Notes: a model not told the origin generated them from the sequence alone. Shown: positions 14,903-23,803, counted from the stretch's first letter. The stretch is 64,000 nt of DNA from Bacteroidales bacterium (GCA_024400195.1 JAKSNC010000004.1:1-64000), one strand, 5' to 3'. Numbers and translations: made by a program.

Positions 14903-16399
14903 AGAAGACGAGCCAATAGGGTCCGTCTGGCTCGCGCTGCTGTAGCTTCCATACCAATCAAGACACCACTCCCACACGTTTCCGCTCATGTCGTATATAC
15001 CAAGTTCGTTCGCACGCAGTTGTCCTACAGGATGCGTCTGTCTGCCGCTGTTGCCATCAAACCATGCAACATGAACGACATTTGAACTTCCGCTGTATTT
15101 CGCATTGGTCGATTTCTTACCGCCTCGGGCTGCGTATTCCCACTCCGCCTCAGTAGGAAGACGGAAGTACTTCCCAGTCAGGCTGTTCAGCTTTGTGATG
15201 AACTTCTGGCAGTCGTCCCAACTCACATAATCTACTGGAAGATTATCACCCTTGAATTTGCTCGGGTTGCTCCCCATAACAGCCTCCCAAAGTTCCTGCG
15301 TCACCTCAAACTTACCTATATAATAGTCACTCAACGTCACGCTGTGGGTAGGCTTCTCGTCACTTTCGGCGTCGCTTCCCTGCTCCGAGGTCGCCCCCAT
15401 CGTGAAAGTGCCGCCCTCCACATATACCATCTCAAAACGCACTCCATTCACCGTGAAGGTTTCGTTTCCACTTGAAGACATCGTGAAGGTTTCGTTTCCA
15501 CTTGAAGACATCGTCGCCATCATCTGACCAGATAAATTGGCAGCAATTTCTTGAGATACGGCAACCACATCTTTGGTAGTATTTAGTCTCTTACCTTCTG
15601 CATCATACGTATTCACAATCTCTGCCTTTTCCACATCCACCAAGCGTGTGCTGATAAAATATGTTCCCGCAAAAGGCACAGTTTGCGCCAAACAGACATA
15701 GTTTACGCCAAACTGTTTTCCCATGCGAGCCAAGTCGCTATCATCTACTGCGCCAGATGCTTGATATCCCTGCTCCTTACTCAATTGAGACAAGAAACCA
15801 TTGGTGCGCTCAATGGCTAAATACTTATTACTTTTCGAGAAGCCAGCTACCAACTGATCACCTAAGATAATATCCACATCCCGATTACCAGTCTTGGTGA
15901 CATATACAGCCACCTTTTTTGCTTCGTTCTTGGCACTATTGGTCATATTTGCCACCAAGGTTTGGGATAACTGATTAAAAGACACAATCAATGAGTTAGC
16001 ATCGGTCATACTGCCAAAGGCACTTGCAGTAGCGACCACGTTCCCTGTTTCTACAGAAATAATACGCGAAGAGATATACTTCTCGTCCCACACATCCGCC
16101 ACAGAGGCTACGCACACGAATTGCACACCGAACTGTTTTCCCAAGCGTGAAATTTCGTCATCATCCACTGCTCCAGAGCGTTGATAATCTTGTTCTTTAG
16201 ATAGTTCTGTCAAAAAGGCGGCAGAACGTTCTACTGCTGTATATTTGTGACTACTGACAATGGTGCTTACCAACCTCGACGCTAATATCGGATTAATATC
16301 ATCGTTACCGGTTACATACACAGCTATTTTAGGCAACGTTGTCTGCGCCGCAGCGCACATTGTTACTGCCAACAGGCAGAGAGTAAGAAGTTTTTTCAT
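14771..16399 (-). CDS. DGR target: secreted protein with two CsgG-like repeats and an FGE/C-type-lectin variable domain
   Basis: The 542-residue protein starts with a signal peptide, MKKLLTLCLLAVTMCAAAQT. Two homologous domains follow, at about 24-150 and 162-292. Both contain an AVYVT start, a YxAxERxxxFLxxLSKEQxYQxSGAVDD segment and LGKQFGV or MGKQFGV, resembling CsgG/FlgT-type envelope proteins. A Ser/Gly/Asn linker carries a duplicated 10-residue unit (MSSSGNETFT). Residues from about 317 to 542 are an FGE-sulfatase domain of C-type-lectin fold: [47 protein letters not shown] and the GFRLVL ending. The last 43 residues are the variable repeat. Such domains display many side-chain combinations on a stable scaffold, so this should be a surface or periplasmic binder with a changing ligand site. 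The upstream gene ends 4 bp before its start. Confidence 0.95.
   Translation of the reverse strand: MKKLLTLCLLAVTMCAAAQTTLPKIAVYVTGNDDINPILASRLVSTIVSSHKYTAVERSAAFLTELSKEQDYQRSGAVDDDEISRLGKQFGVQFVCVASVADVWDEKYISSRIISVETGNVVATASAFGSMTDANSLIVSFNQLSQTLVANMTNSAKNEAKKVAVYVTKTGNRDVDIILGDQLVAGFSKSNKYLAIERTNGFLSQLSKEQGYQASGAVDDSDLARMGKQFGVNYVCLAQTVPFAGTYFISTRLVDVEKAEIVNTYDAEGKRLNTTKDVVAVSQEIAANLSGQMMATMSSSGNETFTMSSSGNETFTVNGVRFEMVYVEGGTFTMGATSEQGSDAESDEKPTHSVTLSDYYIGKFEVTQELWEAVMGSNPSKFKGDNLPVDYVSWDDCQKFITKLNSLTGKYFRLPTEAEWEYAARGGKKSTNAKYSGSSNVVHVAWFDGNSGRQTHPVGQLRANELGIYDMSGNVWEWCLDWYGSYSSASQTDPIGSSSGSSRVLRGGSWFNSAGYCRVSNRGNNTPGYRGYNDGFRLVLVP
15451..15510 (-). repeat. 30-bp tandem duplication in the target gene linker
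   Basis: 15451-15480 and 15481-15510 are identical except for the first base. Each encodes ten residues (MSSSGNETFT in the protein), so the frame is kept. It lengthens the hinge between the CsgG-like part and the variable domain. Confidence 0.9.
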
Positions 16400-16403
16400 T
16401 TTA

Positions 16404-17459
16404 TTATTTGATGTATTGATTAATCAATTCTATAATTTTCGGAGCAATCTGCTTGTACCCGTCGCGGGCAGCCTCGGTATAATTATGCGTATGTCCGCCC
16501 TTTTCTGTTAGAGCATCCTCGTAAATCCTTTGGTTTGTCACCACCTTGTCAATGGCGAGAGTGGCATCAATATATGCGAAATAGGTAGTATGGCCGCCGA
16601 TGGTTGGGGCATTGTACTCGCGGGCATTGGCGGTAACATAAACAGCCCAATCTGCTTCTGCCGCTGAAGTTACAAATGTACAACCAATCTCGCTCAGCTC
16701 GCCTTTGATGGTGTTGGTCAACGTAGGATAACTATTGCCAAACATGTCTGCTTTACAATTGAGGTAGATATTGATGCCGTGTTTCAGTTCAGACGACATT
16801 CTGACGTATCTCTGCTGAAGGCGGCGTGTATCGGAGAGCTGAAGGCTTTCTTCGTCGGCATCTTTATCGACGGCGAGGAGCAGTTTCTGGTCGCGTTCTA
16901 TCTCCGCAAAAGTCTTATCTAAAGTCTCTATCTGTTTGCGGGCGTCAATCTTCCTGCCCTGCTTAGTCATTTCGTCGGCCATATCCATCTGCGATTCTGC
17001 CTTGGTGAGGTTGACTGTCACGGCTTTGTCGAGCTGCCTGATGAGGTCGCGGCGTTTCACGTATGCGAAGGCGGCCACTTCGTTTCCTTTGCGGCACGTC
17101 TCGGTCTTCAGTCCGGGAAGTTCTACATCGACGGTCAGAACGGTATGCGAGTCGAATGTCTCGTAAATTTCTTCCATCAGTCCCATCGTCGTCTCGACTG
17201 ATTTTGAATGAGTTTGGTCTTCAGTGACGTTCTGCACGTGCACTCTGACTGACGACACGGCTTCCACGCGGGCGGCGTCCTTCACTTTGGAGAGGGCTGT
17301 CGATTCGTTTTCGTCTCCGGCTATTTGTCTGACGGAGAAGCCCGTAAAATATTCTTCCGACGGATAATTGATTCTGCGGAAGTCGGCATCGTACCAACTC
17401 GGAGTCTGTGCCGCTGCCATAATTGGCATAAAGGCCAATAAAAAGAGGATTTTTCTCAT
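16404..17459 (-). CDS. Secreted LPP20-like protein, partner of the DGR target
   Basis: A 351-residue protein with signal peptide MRKILFLLAFMPIMAAAQT. The first half looks like an LPP20-type domain (YFTGFSVRQIAGDENESTAL, then KDAARVEAVSSVRVHVQNVT, and FAYVKRRDL). A helical, charged stretch follows (KAESQMDMADEMTKQGRKID), and the C-terminus (about 225-351) has a CsgG-like pattern with ADWAVYVTANAREYN. It ends 4 bp before the target gene and starts 11 bp after the previous gene, so all three are one operon. LPP20-like proteins sit in the envelope and are often encoded with CsgG- or FlgT-like proteins; a complex with the variable protein is an inference from context. Confidence 0.75.
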   Translation of the reverse strand: MRKILFLLAFMPIMAAAQTPSWYDADFRRINYPSEEYFTGFSVRQIAGDENESTALSKVKDAARVEAVSSVRVHVQNVTEDQTHSKSVETTMGLMEEIYETFDSHTVLTVDVELPGLKTETCRKGNEVAAFAYVKRRDLIRQLDKAVTVNLTKAESQMDMADEMTKQGRKIDARKQIETLDKTFAEIERDQKLLLAVDKDADEESLQLSDTRRLQQRYVRMSSELKHGINIYLNCKADMFGNSYPTLTNTIKGELSEIGCTFVTSAAEADWAVYVTANAREYNAPTIGGHTTYFAYIDATLAIDKVVTNQRIYEDALTEKGGHTHNYTEAARDGYKQIAPKIIELINQYIK

Positions 17460-17470
17460 AACCGGATAAT

Positions 17471-18010
17471 TTATTCTACTGCTTCTTCTAAGTTCTTGAG
17501 AAACTGTTCGTACTCCGCGTCTATGCGAGTTCTGGAGTCACCCTGAAGTGCATCGAAAACGGGTTTTGCCAGTTCTTCCATGCCATATTCGACTGCGACA
17601 TAGCACATGTATCTCGGTCTGCCATTTGAGCTCTGTGTCGTGACATATTTTTCGCACACGACGGAGAACCCTGCATTGAAGTCAACCTTGCTTGAGATGA
17701 CGCTTTGGAATGTCTCTGAGATGTCCTCGTAATCGCCGACCATCTCGCTCTTGGTTTCATACATGTCCATTGCCGAAAGAATCACCGAGATTTGTCCCGC
17801 CATATTCTTCACGGCGTTGGTGAGGGCCTTGCTCTTCGCCACCGTCTGCTGCATACTCTCGCCCATGCCCATAGCGCGGACGAAGTTTTTGTCAGATTGA
17901 AATTCGGGGCCTGTACATGGCATTTCGACTGCCGTTTCAAAAGTCTGTGCCGACAAGACACCGCACAAAAACGACGCAACGACGACGGCAAGAAGACGAA
18001 TGTTTTTCAT
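17471..18010 (-). CDS. Secreted LPP20-like protein, first gene of the DGR operon
   Basis: A 179-residue protein with signal peptide MKNIRLLAVVVASFLCGVLSA. The body matches the LPP20 pattern of an Ala-rich helix followed by beta strands: FVRAMGMGESMQQTVAKSKA, LTNAVKNMAGQISV, then YMCYVAVEYGMEEL. It is probably periplasmic, or a lipoprotein if Cys16 is used, though the lipobox is weak. It heads the operon that runs into the DGR target, HRDC, RT and TR, so expression of the whole element likely starts at its promoter near 18102. Confidence 0.7.
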   Translation of the reverse strand: MKNIRLLAVVVASFLCGVLSAQTFETAVEMPCTGPEFQSDKNFVRAMGMGESMQQTVAKSKALTNAVKNMAGQISVILSAMDMYETKSEMVGDYEDISETFQSVISSKVDFNAGFSVVCEKYVTTQSSNGRPRYMCYVAVEYGMEELAKPVFDALQGDSRTRIDAEYEQFLKNLEEAVE

Positions 18011-18030
18011 ATTGATAACAAATTACAATT

Positions 18031-18063
18031 TACCGTTTTCCCAAATACAAAAGGAGTTTGCAT
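18031..18063 (-). pseudogene. Remnant of the first 11 codons of the adjacent ATPase gene
   Basis: Minus-strand codons from the ATG at 18063 read MQTPFVFGKTV, against MQTLFIFGKTV at the start of the intact ATPase (19308). The frame then diverges and stops near the start of the LPP20-like gene. Upstream, the segment ending GCAAAAATACAAAAA also matches the ATPase promoter, so promoter and gene start were copied together. Confidence 0.75.
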
Positions 18064-18101
18064 TGTATTTATTGCTAACGAACCTATTATTAATAAGGTT
18101 G

Positions 18102-18109
18102 CAAAAATA
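18102..18109 (-). promoter_or_regulatory. -7 element for the DGR operon
   Basis: The minus strand reads TATTTTTG, 92 bp upstream of the first LPP20-like gene. The surroundings resemble the promoter of the ATPase at 18187-19308. The -33 box is not conserved here. Confidence 0.5.
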
Positions 18110-18186
18110 CAAAAAATTTTATTCGGCGAAAGATTTATACAAAAAAAGATGCCGCTTTTTCAAACGGCAGTAACGACGGTGACAAT

Positions 18187-19308
18187 TCAGAACCCTTGTC
18201 TCAACCAAATCCCCATGACGGGGTCTGATAGTTTTATCAACTTATTTTCTTCAATCACCAAATCCTTATCAATCAACGACTTCCTGATTATCGCAACATT
18301 GGCGGATGAGTTCAGTCTGTACGTTTCAATTATTTTTGATGATGAAAAGCCTTCATGCACGCCGTCGGCCACAGCACGCAAGAACCCCATCTGACCAACC
18401 GTAAGGCTCTCCGTCTTGCTTTCAAAGACCTCGCGGCATTGGTCAACAAGCTCATTTTGAGCCGCATTGAGGATGTCTTCAGTAACCGCACTCTCAGTCC
18501 GCTGAAACACATACCACGACAGCTGCTGCACATACGACGAGTTTCCATCAACCTTGTCAACTATCCATTCCGCCTGCTCGTCCGTTATTGTTTTCTTCGC
18601 CTCGCTAAATCTTGAGGTTATGTATTGTATCCAATAATTCACCGGAATCCTTTGCAGATATATAATGTCGCCGAATTTGTAAAAAGGCTTTGAGGTGTCG
18701 TCGAAAAGCGACTCCATCATGTGCTTCCTGCTCCCGAAAAGACAATAGGAAGTGAGTTCATGATGCTGCCAGACGGAGCGCAACATCGTCTGAAAACTCA
18801 TAGAATCCTGATATTTCCCGATTTGCTGGAATTCATCTATGCAGACGATTACTTTTATCTTTTTCTTCGTCGCTATTTTTTCCGGCAGCTGCAACAGGTC
18901 TTCCATGGAGTTTTCCCTTGGGAGATATTGTAGTTTCAACGACATCTCCCCTGACATGTCCGCCGAGGTATTAATCCCGAAGCTGATACGGCTCAAAAAC
19001 GATTTCGCATTTTCAAGCCATTCTTCCATCTTATTTGAAGTCTGGGTCAAGACAGCCGATGCGAAACGTTCACAGAATTCCTCCGCGCAACGGCATTGAT
19101 GCACATCAACATAAACTATCTTTAACTTTTCGCACTCCGCCTGCGTTTTAGCTTTCTTCACCAATGATGTCTTTCCCCATCTGCGAGGTGATACAATGAA
19201 TGTGTTCACTCCATACCTGAAGTTTGACACCAATTTTGCCGTCTCATTTTCCCTGTCTGTAAAAGCGTCTCCGCTCACCGTTTTCCCAAATATAAAAAGA
19301 GTTTGCAT
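18187..19308 (-). CDS. AAA ATPase of the ATPase_2 (archaeal-type) family
   Basis: A 373-residue protein. After FGKTVSGDAFTDRENE comes Walker A SPRRWGKTSLVK (about 40-51), then Walker B VIVCIDEFQQIGKY and the sensor CLFGSRKHMMESLF. The C-terminus carries a winged-helix-like segment (MGFLRAVADGVHEGFSSSKI, then YRLNSSANVAIIRKSLIDKD). This fits the PF01637 ATPase_2 family, distinct from the DUF4143 and AAA-ATPase_like genes in the window. Its 3' end faces the DGR operon promoter, and the first 11 codons plus the promoter are duplicated at 18031-18110. Role unknown. Confidence 0.82.
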   Translation of the reverse strand: MQTLFIFGKTVSGDAFTDRENETAKLVSNFRYGVNTFIVSPRRWGKTSLVKKAKTQAECEKLKIVYVDVHQCRCAEEFCERFASAVLTQTSNKMEEWLENAKSFLSRISFGINTSADMSGEMSLKLQYLPRENSMEDLLQLPEKIATKKKIKVIVCIDEFQQIGKYQDSMSFQTMLRSVWQHHELTSYCLFGSRKHMMESLFDDTSKPFYKFGDIIYLQRIPVNYWIQYITSRFSEAKKTITDEQAEWIVDKVDGNSSYVQQLSWYVFQRTESAVTEDILNAAQNELVDQCREVFESKTESLTVGQMGFLRAVADGVHEGFSSSKIIETYRLNSSANVAIIRKSLIDKDLVIEENKLIKLSDPVMGIWLRQGF

Positions 19309-19356
19309 GATATAATACTTTTATTACTAATAAACTTGTTACTAATAATCAGATTG

Positions 19357-19387
19357 CAAAAATACAAAAAAAATCAACATATTTCAA
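19357..19387 (-). promoter_or_regulatory. Complete Bacteroidota promoter for the ATPase_2 gene
   Basis: On the minus strand TTG (19387-19385) is followed after 20 bp by TATTTTTG (19364-19357), a full consensus match, 48 bp upstream of the ATG. Confidence 0.75.
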
Positions 19388-19459
19388 ACGGCTTTTCACA
19401 AGACTTTTAAATTTTCTCATTCTCTTAAAGTTTCGAGATTTGTACCTTGATAAAATCCT

Positions 19460-19467
19460 TATCTTTG
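19460..19467 (+). promoter_or_regulatory. Bacteroidota -7 element for the helicase operon
   Basis: TATCTTTG ends 19 bp before the GTG start at 19487, giving a very short leader. The candidate -33 TTG at 19440-19442 is 17 bp away. Confidence 0.5.
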
Positions 19468-19486
19468 CAGGTTAAAATTTTTTGCA

Positions 19487-21793
19487 GTGTCTGATATTCT
19501 CACAGGATTAAACGAGCCTCAGCGCGAGGCTGTGCAGACCGTCTCCGGGCCGGTGATGATTATTGCCGGCGCAGGCGCCGGCAAAACGAAAGCCCTCACG
19601 CATAGGATTGCGTATATGATTGAACAGGGCGTAAGTCCTTTTTCCATAATGTCCCTCACCTTCACCAACAAGGCCGCCGCCGAAATGAAGGAAAGGGTTA
19701 TGAAACTCGTTGACCCGCACGCCGGACGCAACGTCTGGATGGGCACCTTCCACTCCGTCTTCGCGAGGATTCTGCGCAGCGAGGCGGAATGTCTCGGATT
19801 CACCAAAGACTTCACCATCTACGACACCGACGACTCGAAACAGCTTCTGAACAATATCCTCAAAGAAAGGGAACTCGACACCAAAGCCTATCCCGTGAAA
19901 TATCTGCAGAACCGCATCTCAATGGCCAAATCGGCCCTTATATCCGCCGAAGAATACTGCGCCAACAAAGACATTCAGCAGCAAGACTACCAAGCCAAGA
20001 AGCCGCTGATAGGCGAGATTTTCAAGTCGTACAACGCCCGACTTCACCGCGCCAACGCGATGGACTTCGACGACATTCTCTTCCACACCAACATCCTCCT
20101 CCGCGACTTCCCAGAAGTCCTTTATAAGTACCAGCACAAGTTCCAATACATCCTCGTCGATGAATATCAGGACACCAACTACGCGCAATATCTCATCATC
20201 AGAAGACTTGCCGCCGTGCACGAAAACATCTGCGTAGTAGGCGACGACGCCCAAAGCATCTACAGCTTCCGGGGCGCCAACATACAAAACATACTCAACT
20301 TCAGGAAAGACTATCCCGACTACAAACTCATCCGACTCGAACAGAACTACCGCTCAACGCAAAACATCGTCAACGCCGCCAACAGCGTCATCGCCTTCAA
20401 CAAAAACCAGATCGAGAAGAAAGTCTGGTCAGACAAGGAAGCCGGCGAACTGATAACCGTCATGCGCGCCAACTCCGACACCGAAGAAGGCACCCTCGTG
20501 GCCAACTCGATATTCGGATTCAAGATGTCGCGGCAGCTCGCAAACAAAGACTTCGCCATCCTATACCGCACCAACAGCCAGTCGCGCTCTATGGAGGAAG
20601 CCCTCAGGAGACAAGGCATCCCGTACAAGATTTACGGCGGCATGTCGTTCTACGACAGAAAAGAAGTGAAAGACCTTCTCGCCTACTTCCGCATCGTCAT
20701 CAACCCGCACGACGACCAATCTCTGCTGCGCATCATAAACACGCCCACGAGAGGCATCGGCGAGACGACAAAAGAACGCCTCATCGTGGCCTCCGGACAA
20801 CAGAAGACATCCATCTGGAACATCATAACCTCACAAATGCCGCCGGAGATAAACGAAGGCACTGCAACGAAACTGAGGAACTTCGCCACGATGATACAGA
20901 GTTTCGCCGTGATTGCAGGAAAAGAAAACGCCTTCGATACGGCAAAACATATCTGCGACACCATCGGACTCGTCAAATTTCTTAAGGAAGACGACAGTCC
21001 GGAAGGCATCATCAGGGTGCAGAATATAGAGGAACTGCTGAACGCCATCATGGAGTTTTCCGACAAGCAGGTTGACGAAGTGACGGGCGAACGCCTCGAA
21101 ATAGGACTTTCGGCATTCCTGCAGGAAGCCTCGCTGATGACAGATCAGGATAACAAGAAAGACGAAAACGACGACACAGTGACGCTGATGACCATACACG
21201 CCGCCAAAGGTCTTGAATTTCCCTACGTCTATGTCGTCGGACTTGAAGAGAACCTCTTCCCAGGCGTGCAGTCACTCGGCACCCAGGACGAACTCGAAGA
21301 AGAAAGAAGACTGTTTTACGTCGCCATCACGAGGGCAGAGAAGAAACTGATTCTCAGCCACGCCGAAAGTCGATACAGATACGGCAGCCTGACCATCAGC
21401 GAGCCGTCGCGCTTCATCGACGAGATCGACAAAAAACTCATCGAACAGACACACAAGGCATCATTCAAAGGCACAAGAAATATCGACGAAGGATTCAACT
21501 TCAGCAATCCGTTTGTCAGAAGGACACAGACAGGCGGTTTCTATAAGAAGGAAACGCCGAGGGCAACACCGACGCCCACAGCAACGCCCGCCAGACCGAG
21601 CAACGTCACGGGAAACATCGCCGACCCTGACGACATCAAGGCCGGAATGCGCGTGTATCACAACAAGTTCGGATTCGGAAACGTCATCAGCACGGAAGGC
21701 ACGGGAGCCAACAAAAAAGCCCTTGTGACATTCGACACGGAAGGCGACAAACGGCTGATGCTGACATTTGCAAAATTGATAATCATAGAATAA
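19487..21793 (+). CDS. pcrA: UvrD/PcrA-type 3'-5' DNA helicase
   Basis: A 768-residue superfamily 1A helicase. Motif I is AGAGAGKTKALTHRI near 27-41, motif II is ILVDEYQDTNYAQY, motif III is VVGDDAQSIYSFRGA, motif IV is LEQNYRSTQNI, motif V is MTIHAAKGLEFPYVYVVG and motif VI is EERRLFYVAITRAEK. The C-terminus (GMRVYHNKFGFGNVISTEG) is the Tudor-like domain that binds RNA polymerase in PcrA and UvrD. It unwinds DNA in repair and conflict resolution. The start codon is GTG at 19487: it gives SDILTGLNEPQREAV, the usual family N-terminus. It is followed by the DUF4290 gene after 3 bp, so they form an operon. Confidence 0.95.
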   Translation: MSDILTGLNEPQREAVQTVSGPVMIIAGAGAGKTKALTHRIAYMIEQGVSPFSIMSLTFTNKAAAEMKERVMKLVDPHAGRNVWMGTFHSVFARILRSEAECLGFTKDFTIYDTDDSKQLLNNILKERELDTKAYPVKYLQNRISMAKSALISAEEYCANKDIQQQDYQAKKPLIGEIFKSYNARLHRANAMDFDDILFHTNILLRDFPEVLYKYQHKFQYILVDEYQDTNYAQYLIIRRLAAVHENICVVGDDAQSIYSFRGANIQNILNFRKDYPDYKLIRLEQNYRSTQNIVNAANSVIAFNKNQIEKKVWSDKEAGELITVMRANSDTEEGTLVANSIFGFKMSRQLANKDFAILYRTNSQSRSMEEALRRQGIPYKIYGGMSFYDRKEVKDLLAYFRIVINPHDDQSLLRIINTPTRGIGETTKERLIVASGQQKTSIWNIITSQMPPEINEGTATKLRNFATMIQSFAVIAGKENAFDTAKHICDTIGLVKFLKEDDSPEGIIRVQNIEELLNAIMEFSDKQVDEVTGERLEIGLSAFLQEASLMTDQDNKKDENDDTVTLMTIHAAKGLEFPYVYVVGLEENLFPGVQSLGTQDELEEERRLFYVAITRAEKKLILSHAESRYRYGSLTISEPSRFIDEIDKKLIEQTHKASFKGTRNIDEGFNFSNPFVRRTQTGGFYKKETPRATPTPTATPARPSNVTGNIADPDDIKAGMRVYHNKFGFGNVISTEGTGANKKALVTFDTEGDKRLMLTFAKLIIIE

Positions 21794-21796
21794 ATA

Positions 21797-22459
21797 ATGG
21801 AAACGACACAAAAACCCGAATACAACACACAACGCGACAAACTGAAGATTTCGGAATACGGACGGAACCTGCAACTGATGGCGGAGCATCTTCTCGAAAT
21901 CGAAGACCGCACCAAACGCACCGAAGCCGCCACAATGATAGTCTCGGTGATGGCTCAGATGAACCCGCAGGTCAGGGAATCAAACGACTATCTTCACAAA
22001 CTCTGGGACCACATTCACATCATCTCCGGCTATAGACTCGACGTTGACGGCCCATACCCAGCCCCGACGCCCGAAGAAGGACGCAACAAACCGGAACATA
22101 TCGGCTATCAGAAAAACGACATCCGCCACGGACATTACGGCAAAATCATAAAGGAAATGATTGACGAGGCCGTGAATATCGAAGACGAAGAAAAACGCCA
22201 GGCCGTCGCGAAAGCGATAGCCAACCAGATGAAACGCGACTTCCTCGGCTGGAACCGCGACACCGTCAACAACCAAGTCATCTTCGACGACCTGAAGGAG
22301 ATGTCGGACGGGAAACTATCACTGCCGGAAGACACCATGCTGACGCCGTCAAACGAGATTCTCGGCAAGATGATGGCGACGCAACCCACGAACAATATCA
22401 ACAGAAAAAAGAAAAAGAAGAAAAAGACGAACCGTCCAAAAGACAACATGGGATTCTAA
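21797..22459 (+). CDS. DUF4290 family protein
   Basis: A 220-residue protein that fits DUF4290, a family seen in Bacteroidota: YNTQRDKLKISEYGRNLQLM at the start, EDRTKRTEAATMIVSVMAQM, and HKLWDHIHIISGY. It ends in a Lys-rich tail (NRKKKKKKKTNRPK) of the kind seen in nucleic-acid-associated proteins. No enzyme motif, signal peptide or membrane segment is visible. It lies between pcrA (3 bp) and murA (33 bp), an arrangement I recall as conserved in related genomes. Function unknown. Confidence 0.88.
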   Translation: METTQKPEYNTQRDKLKISEYGRNLQLMAEHLLEIEDRTKRTEAATMIVSVMAQMNPQVRESNDYLHKLWDHIHIISGYRLDVDGPYPAPTPEEGRNKPEHIGYQKNDIRHGHYGKIIKEMIDEAVNIEDEEKRQAVAKAIANQMKRDFLGWNRDTVNNQVIFDDLKEMSDGKLSLPEDTMLTPSNEILGKMMATQPTNNINRKKKKKKKTNRPKDNMGF

Positions 22460-22492
22460 TCAACTTTTCAGCAACCACAAAACACTACAGAC

Positions 22493-23803
22493 ATGGGCTC
22501 ATTCAGAATAAAAGGCGGAAACAGGCTACACGGAACGATAATACCGCAGGGCGCGAAAAACGAAGCTATGCAGGTCATCTGTGCCGCGCTCCTCACTGAC
22601 GAACAGGTGACGATAGACAACATTCCCGACATCCTCGACATCAACAACCTCATCGAGCTCCTCGGCGGAATGGGTGTCGAAGTGACAAGAGACAGACGCG
22701 ACTCCGTGACGTTCCGCGCCGCCGACATCAACTTCGACTACTTCGACAGCGAAGACTTCAACAAGAAGGCAACACGTCTCCGTGGAAGCGTCATGATTCT
22801 CGGCCCACTCCTCGCCAGATTCGGCAAAAGCTATCTTCCGCAACCGGGCGGCGACAAAATCGGCCGCAGACGCCTCGACACGCACCTCATCGGACTTCAG
22901 AAATTGGGCGCGACACTCGAATACGACGAAGCGAGACATTACTACGCCGTGACCGCCCCGTCCGACGGACTCAAAGGCACATACATGCTCTTAGACGAAG
23001 CCTCAGTGACCGGAACAGCCAACATCGTGATGGCCGCAGTGATGGCAAAAGGAACGACGACGATATTCAACGCCGCCTGCGAACCCTATATCGTACAACT
23101 GTGCAGAATGCTGACAGCTATGGGCGCAAATATCAGCGGAATAGGTTCTAACTTACTTGTTATCAACGGAGTAGAAAAACTTCACGGCACATCGCACCGA
23201 CTTCTCGCCGACATGATTGAAGTGGGCAGCTTCATCGGGATGGCCGCTATGACAGGCTCCGAACTCACCATCAAAAACGCCGGTGTGAAAGACCTCGGCA
23301 TCATACCGTCTATTTTCAGAAAACTCGGCATCAAGATGGAAATAGACAACGACGACATCCACATTCCGGCACAAGAGCACTACGAAGTCGAGACATTCCT
23401 CGACGGCAGCATTCTCACCATCGCCGACGCACCATGGCCCGGCTTCACCCCCGACCTCATCAGCATAGTCCTCGTCGTCGCAACACAAGCCAAAGGCACC
23501 GTCCTCATCCATCAGAAGATGTTCGAGAGCCGACTTTTCTTCGTTGACAAACTCATCGACATGGGAGCGCAAATCATACTCTGCGACCCGCATAGGGCCA
23601 ACGTCATCGGACTCGACAGATCGCATGCCCTGAGAGGCATCAGGATGGCATCGCCCGACATCAGAGCCGGCGTGTCACTGCTCATCGCCGCACTGTCAGC
23701 ACAAGGCACAAGCATCATCGACAACATCGACCAGATCGACAGAGGCTACCAATATATCGACCAACGACTCAGAAGCCTCGGCGCCGACATTGAGAGAATA
23801 TGA
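22493..23803 (+). CDS. murA: UDP-N-acetylglucosamine 1-carboxyvinyltransferase
   Basis: A 436-residue MurA, the first committed enzyme of peptidoglycan synthesis, which joins phosphoenolpyruvate to UDP-GlcNAc in the cytoplasm. The N-terminus FRIKGGNRLHGTIIPQGAKN and the loop PQPGGDKIGRRRLDTHL are diagnostic. The residue that attacks phosphoenolpyruvate, Cys115 in E. coli, is Asp121 here (PGGDKIG). The same change occurs in other Bacteroidota, Mycobacterium and Chlamydia, and is known to give intrinsic resistance to fosfomycin. Length is normal for the Bacteroidota enzyme. Confidence 0.96.
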   Translation: MGSFRIKGGNRLHGTIIPQGAKNEAMQVICAALLTDEQVTIDNIPDILDINNLIELLGGMGVEVTRDRRDSVTFRAADINFDYFDSEDFNKKATRLRGSVMILGPLLARFGKSYLPQPGGDKIGRRRLDTHLIGLQKLGATLEYDEARHYYAVTAPSDGLKGTYMLLDEASVTGTANIVMAAVMAKGTTTIFNAACEPYIVQLCRMLTAMGANISGIGSNLLVINGVEKLHGTSHRLLADMIEVGSFIGMAAMTGSELTIKNAGVKDLGIIPSIFRKLGIKMEIDNDDIHIPAQEHYEVETFLDGSILTIADAPWPGFTPDLISIVLVVATQAKGTVLIHQKMFESRLFFVDKLIDMGAQIILCDPHRANVIGLDRSHALRGIRMASPDIRAGVSLLIAALSAQGTSIIDNIDQIDRGYQYIDQRLRSLGADIERI

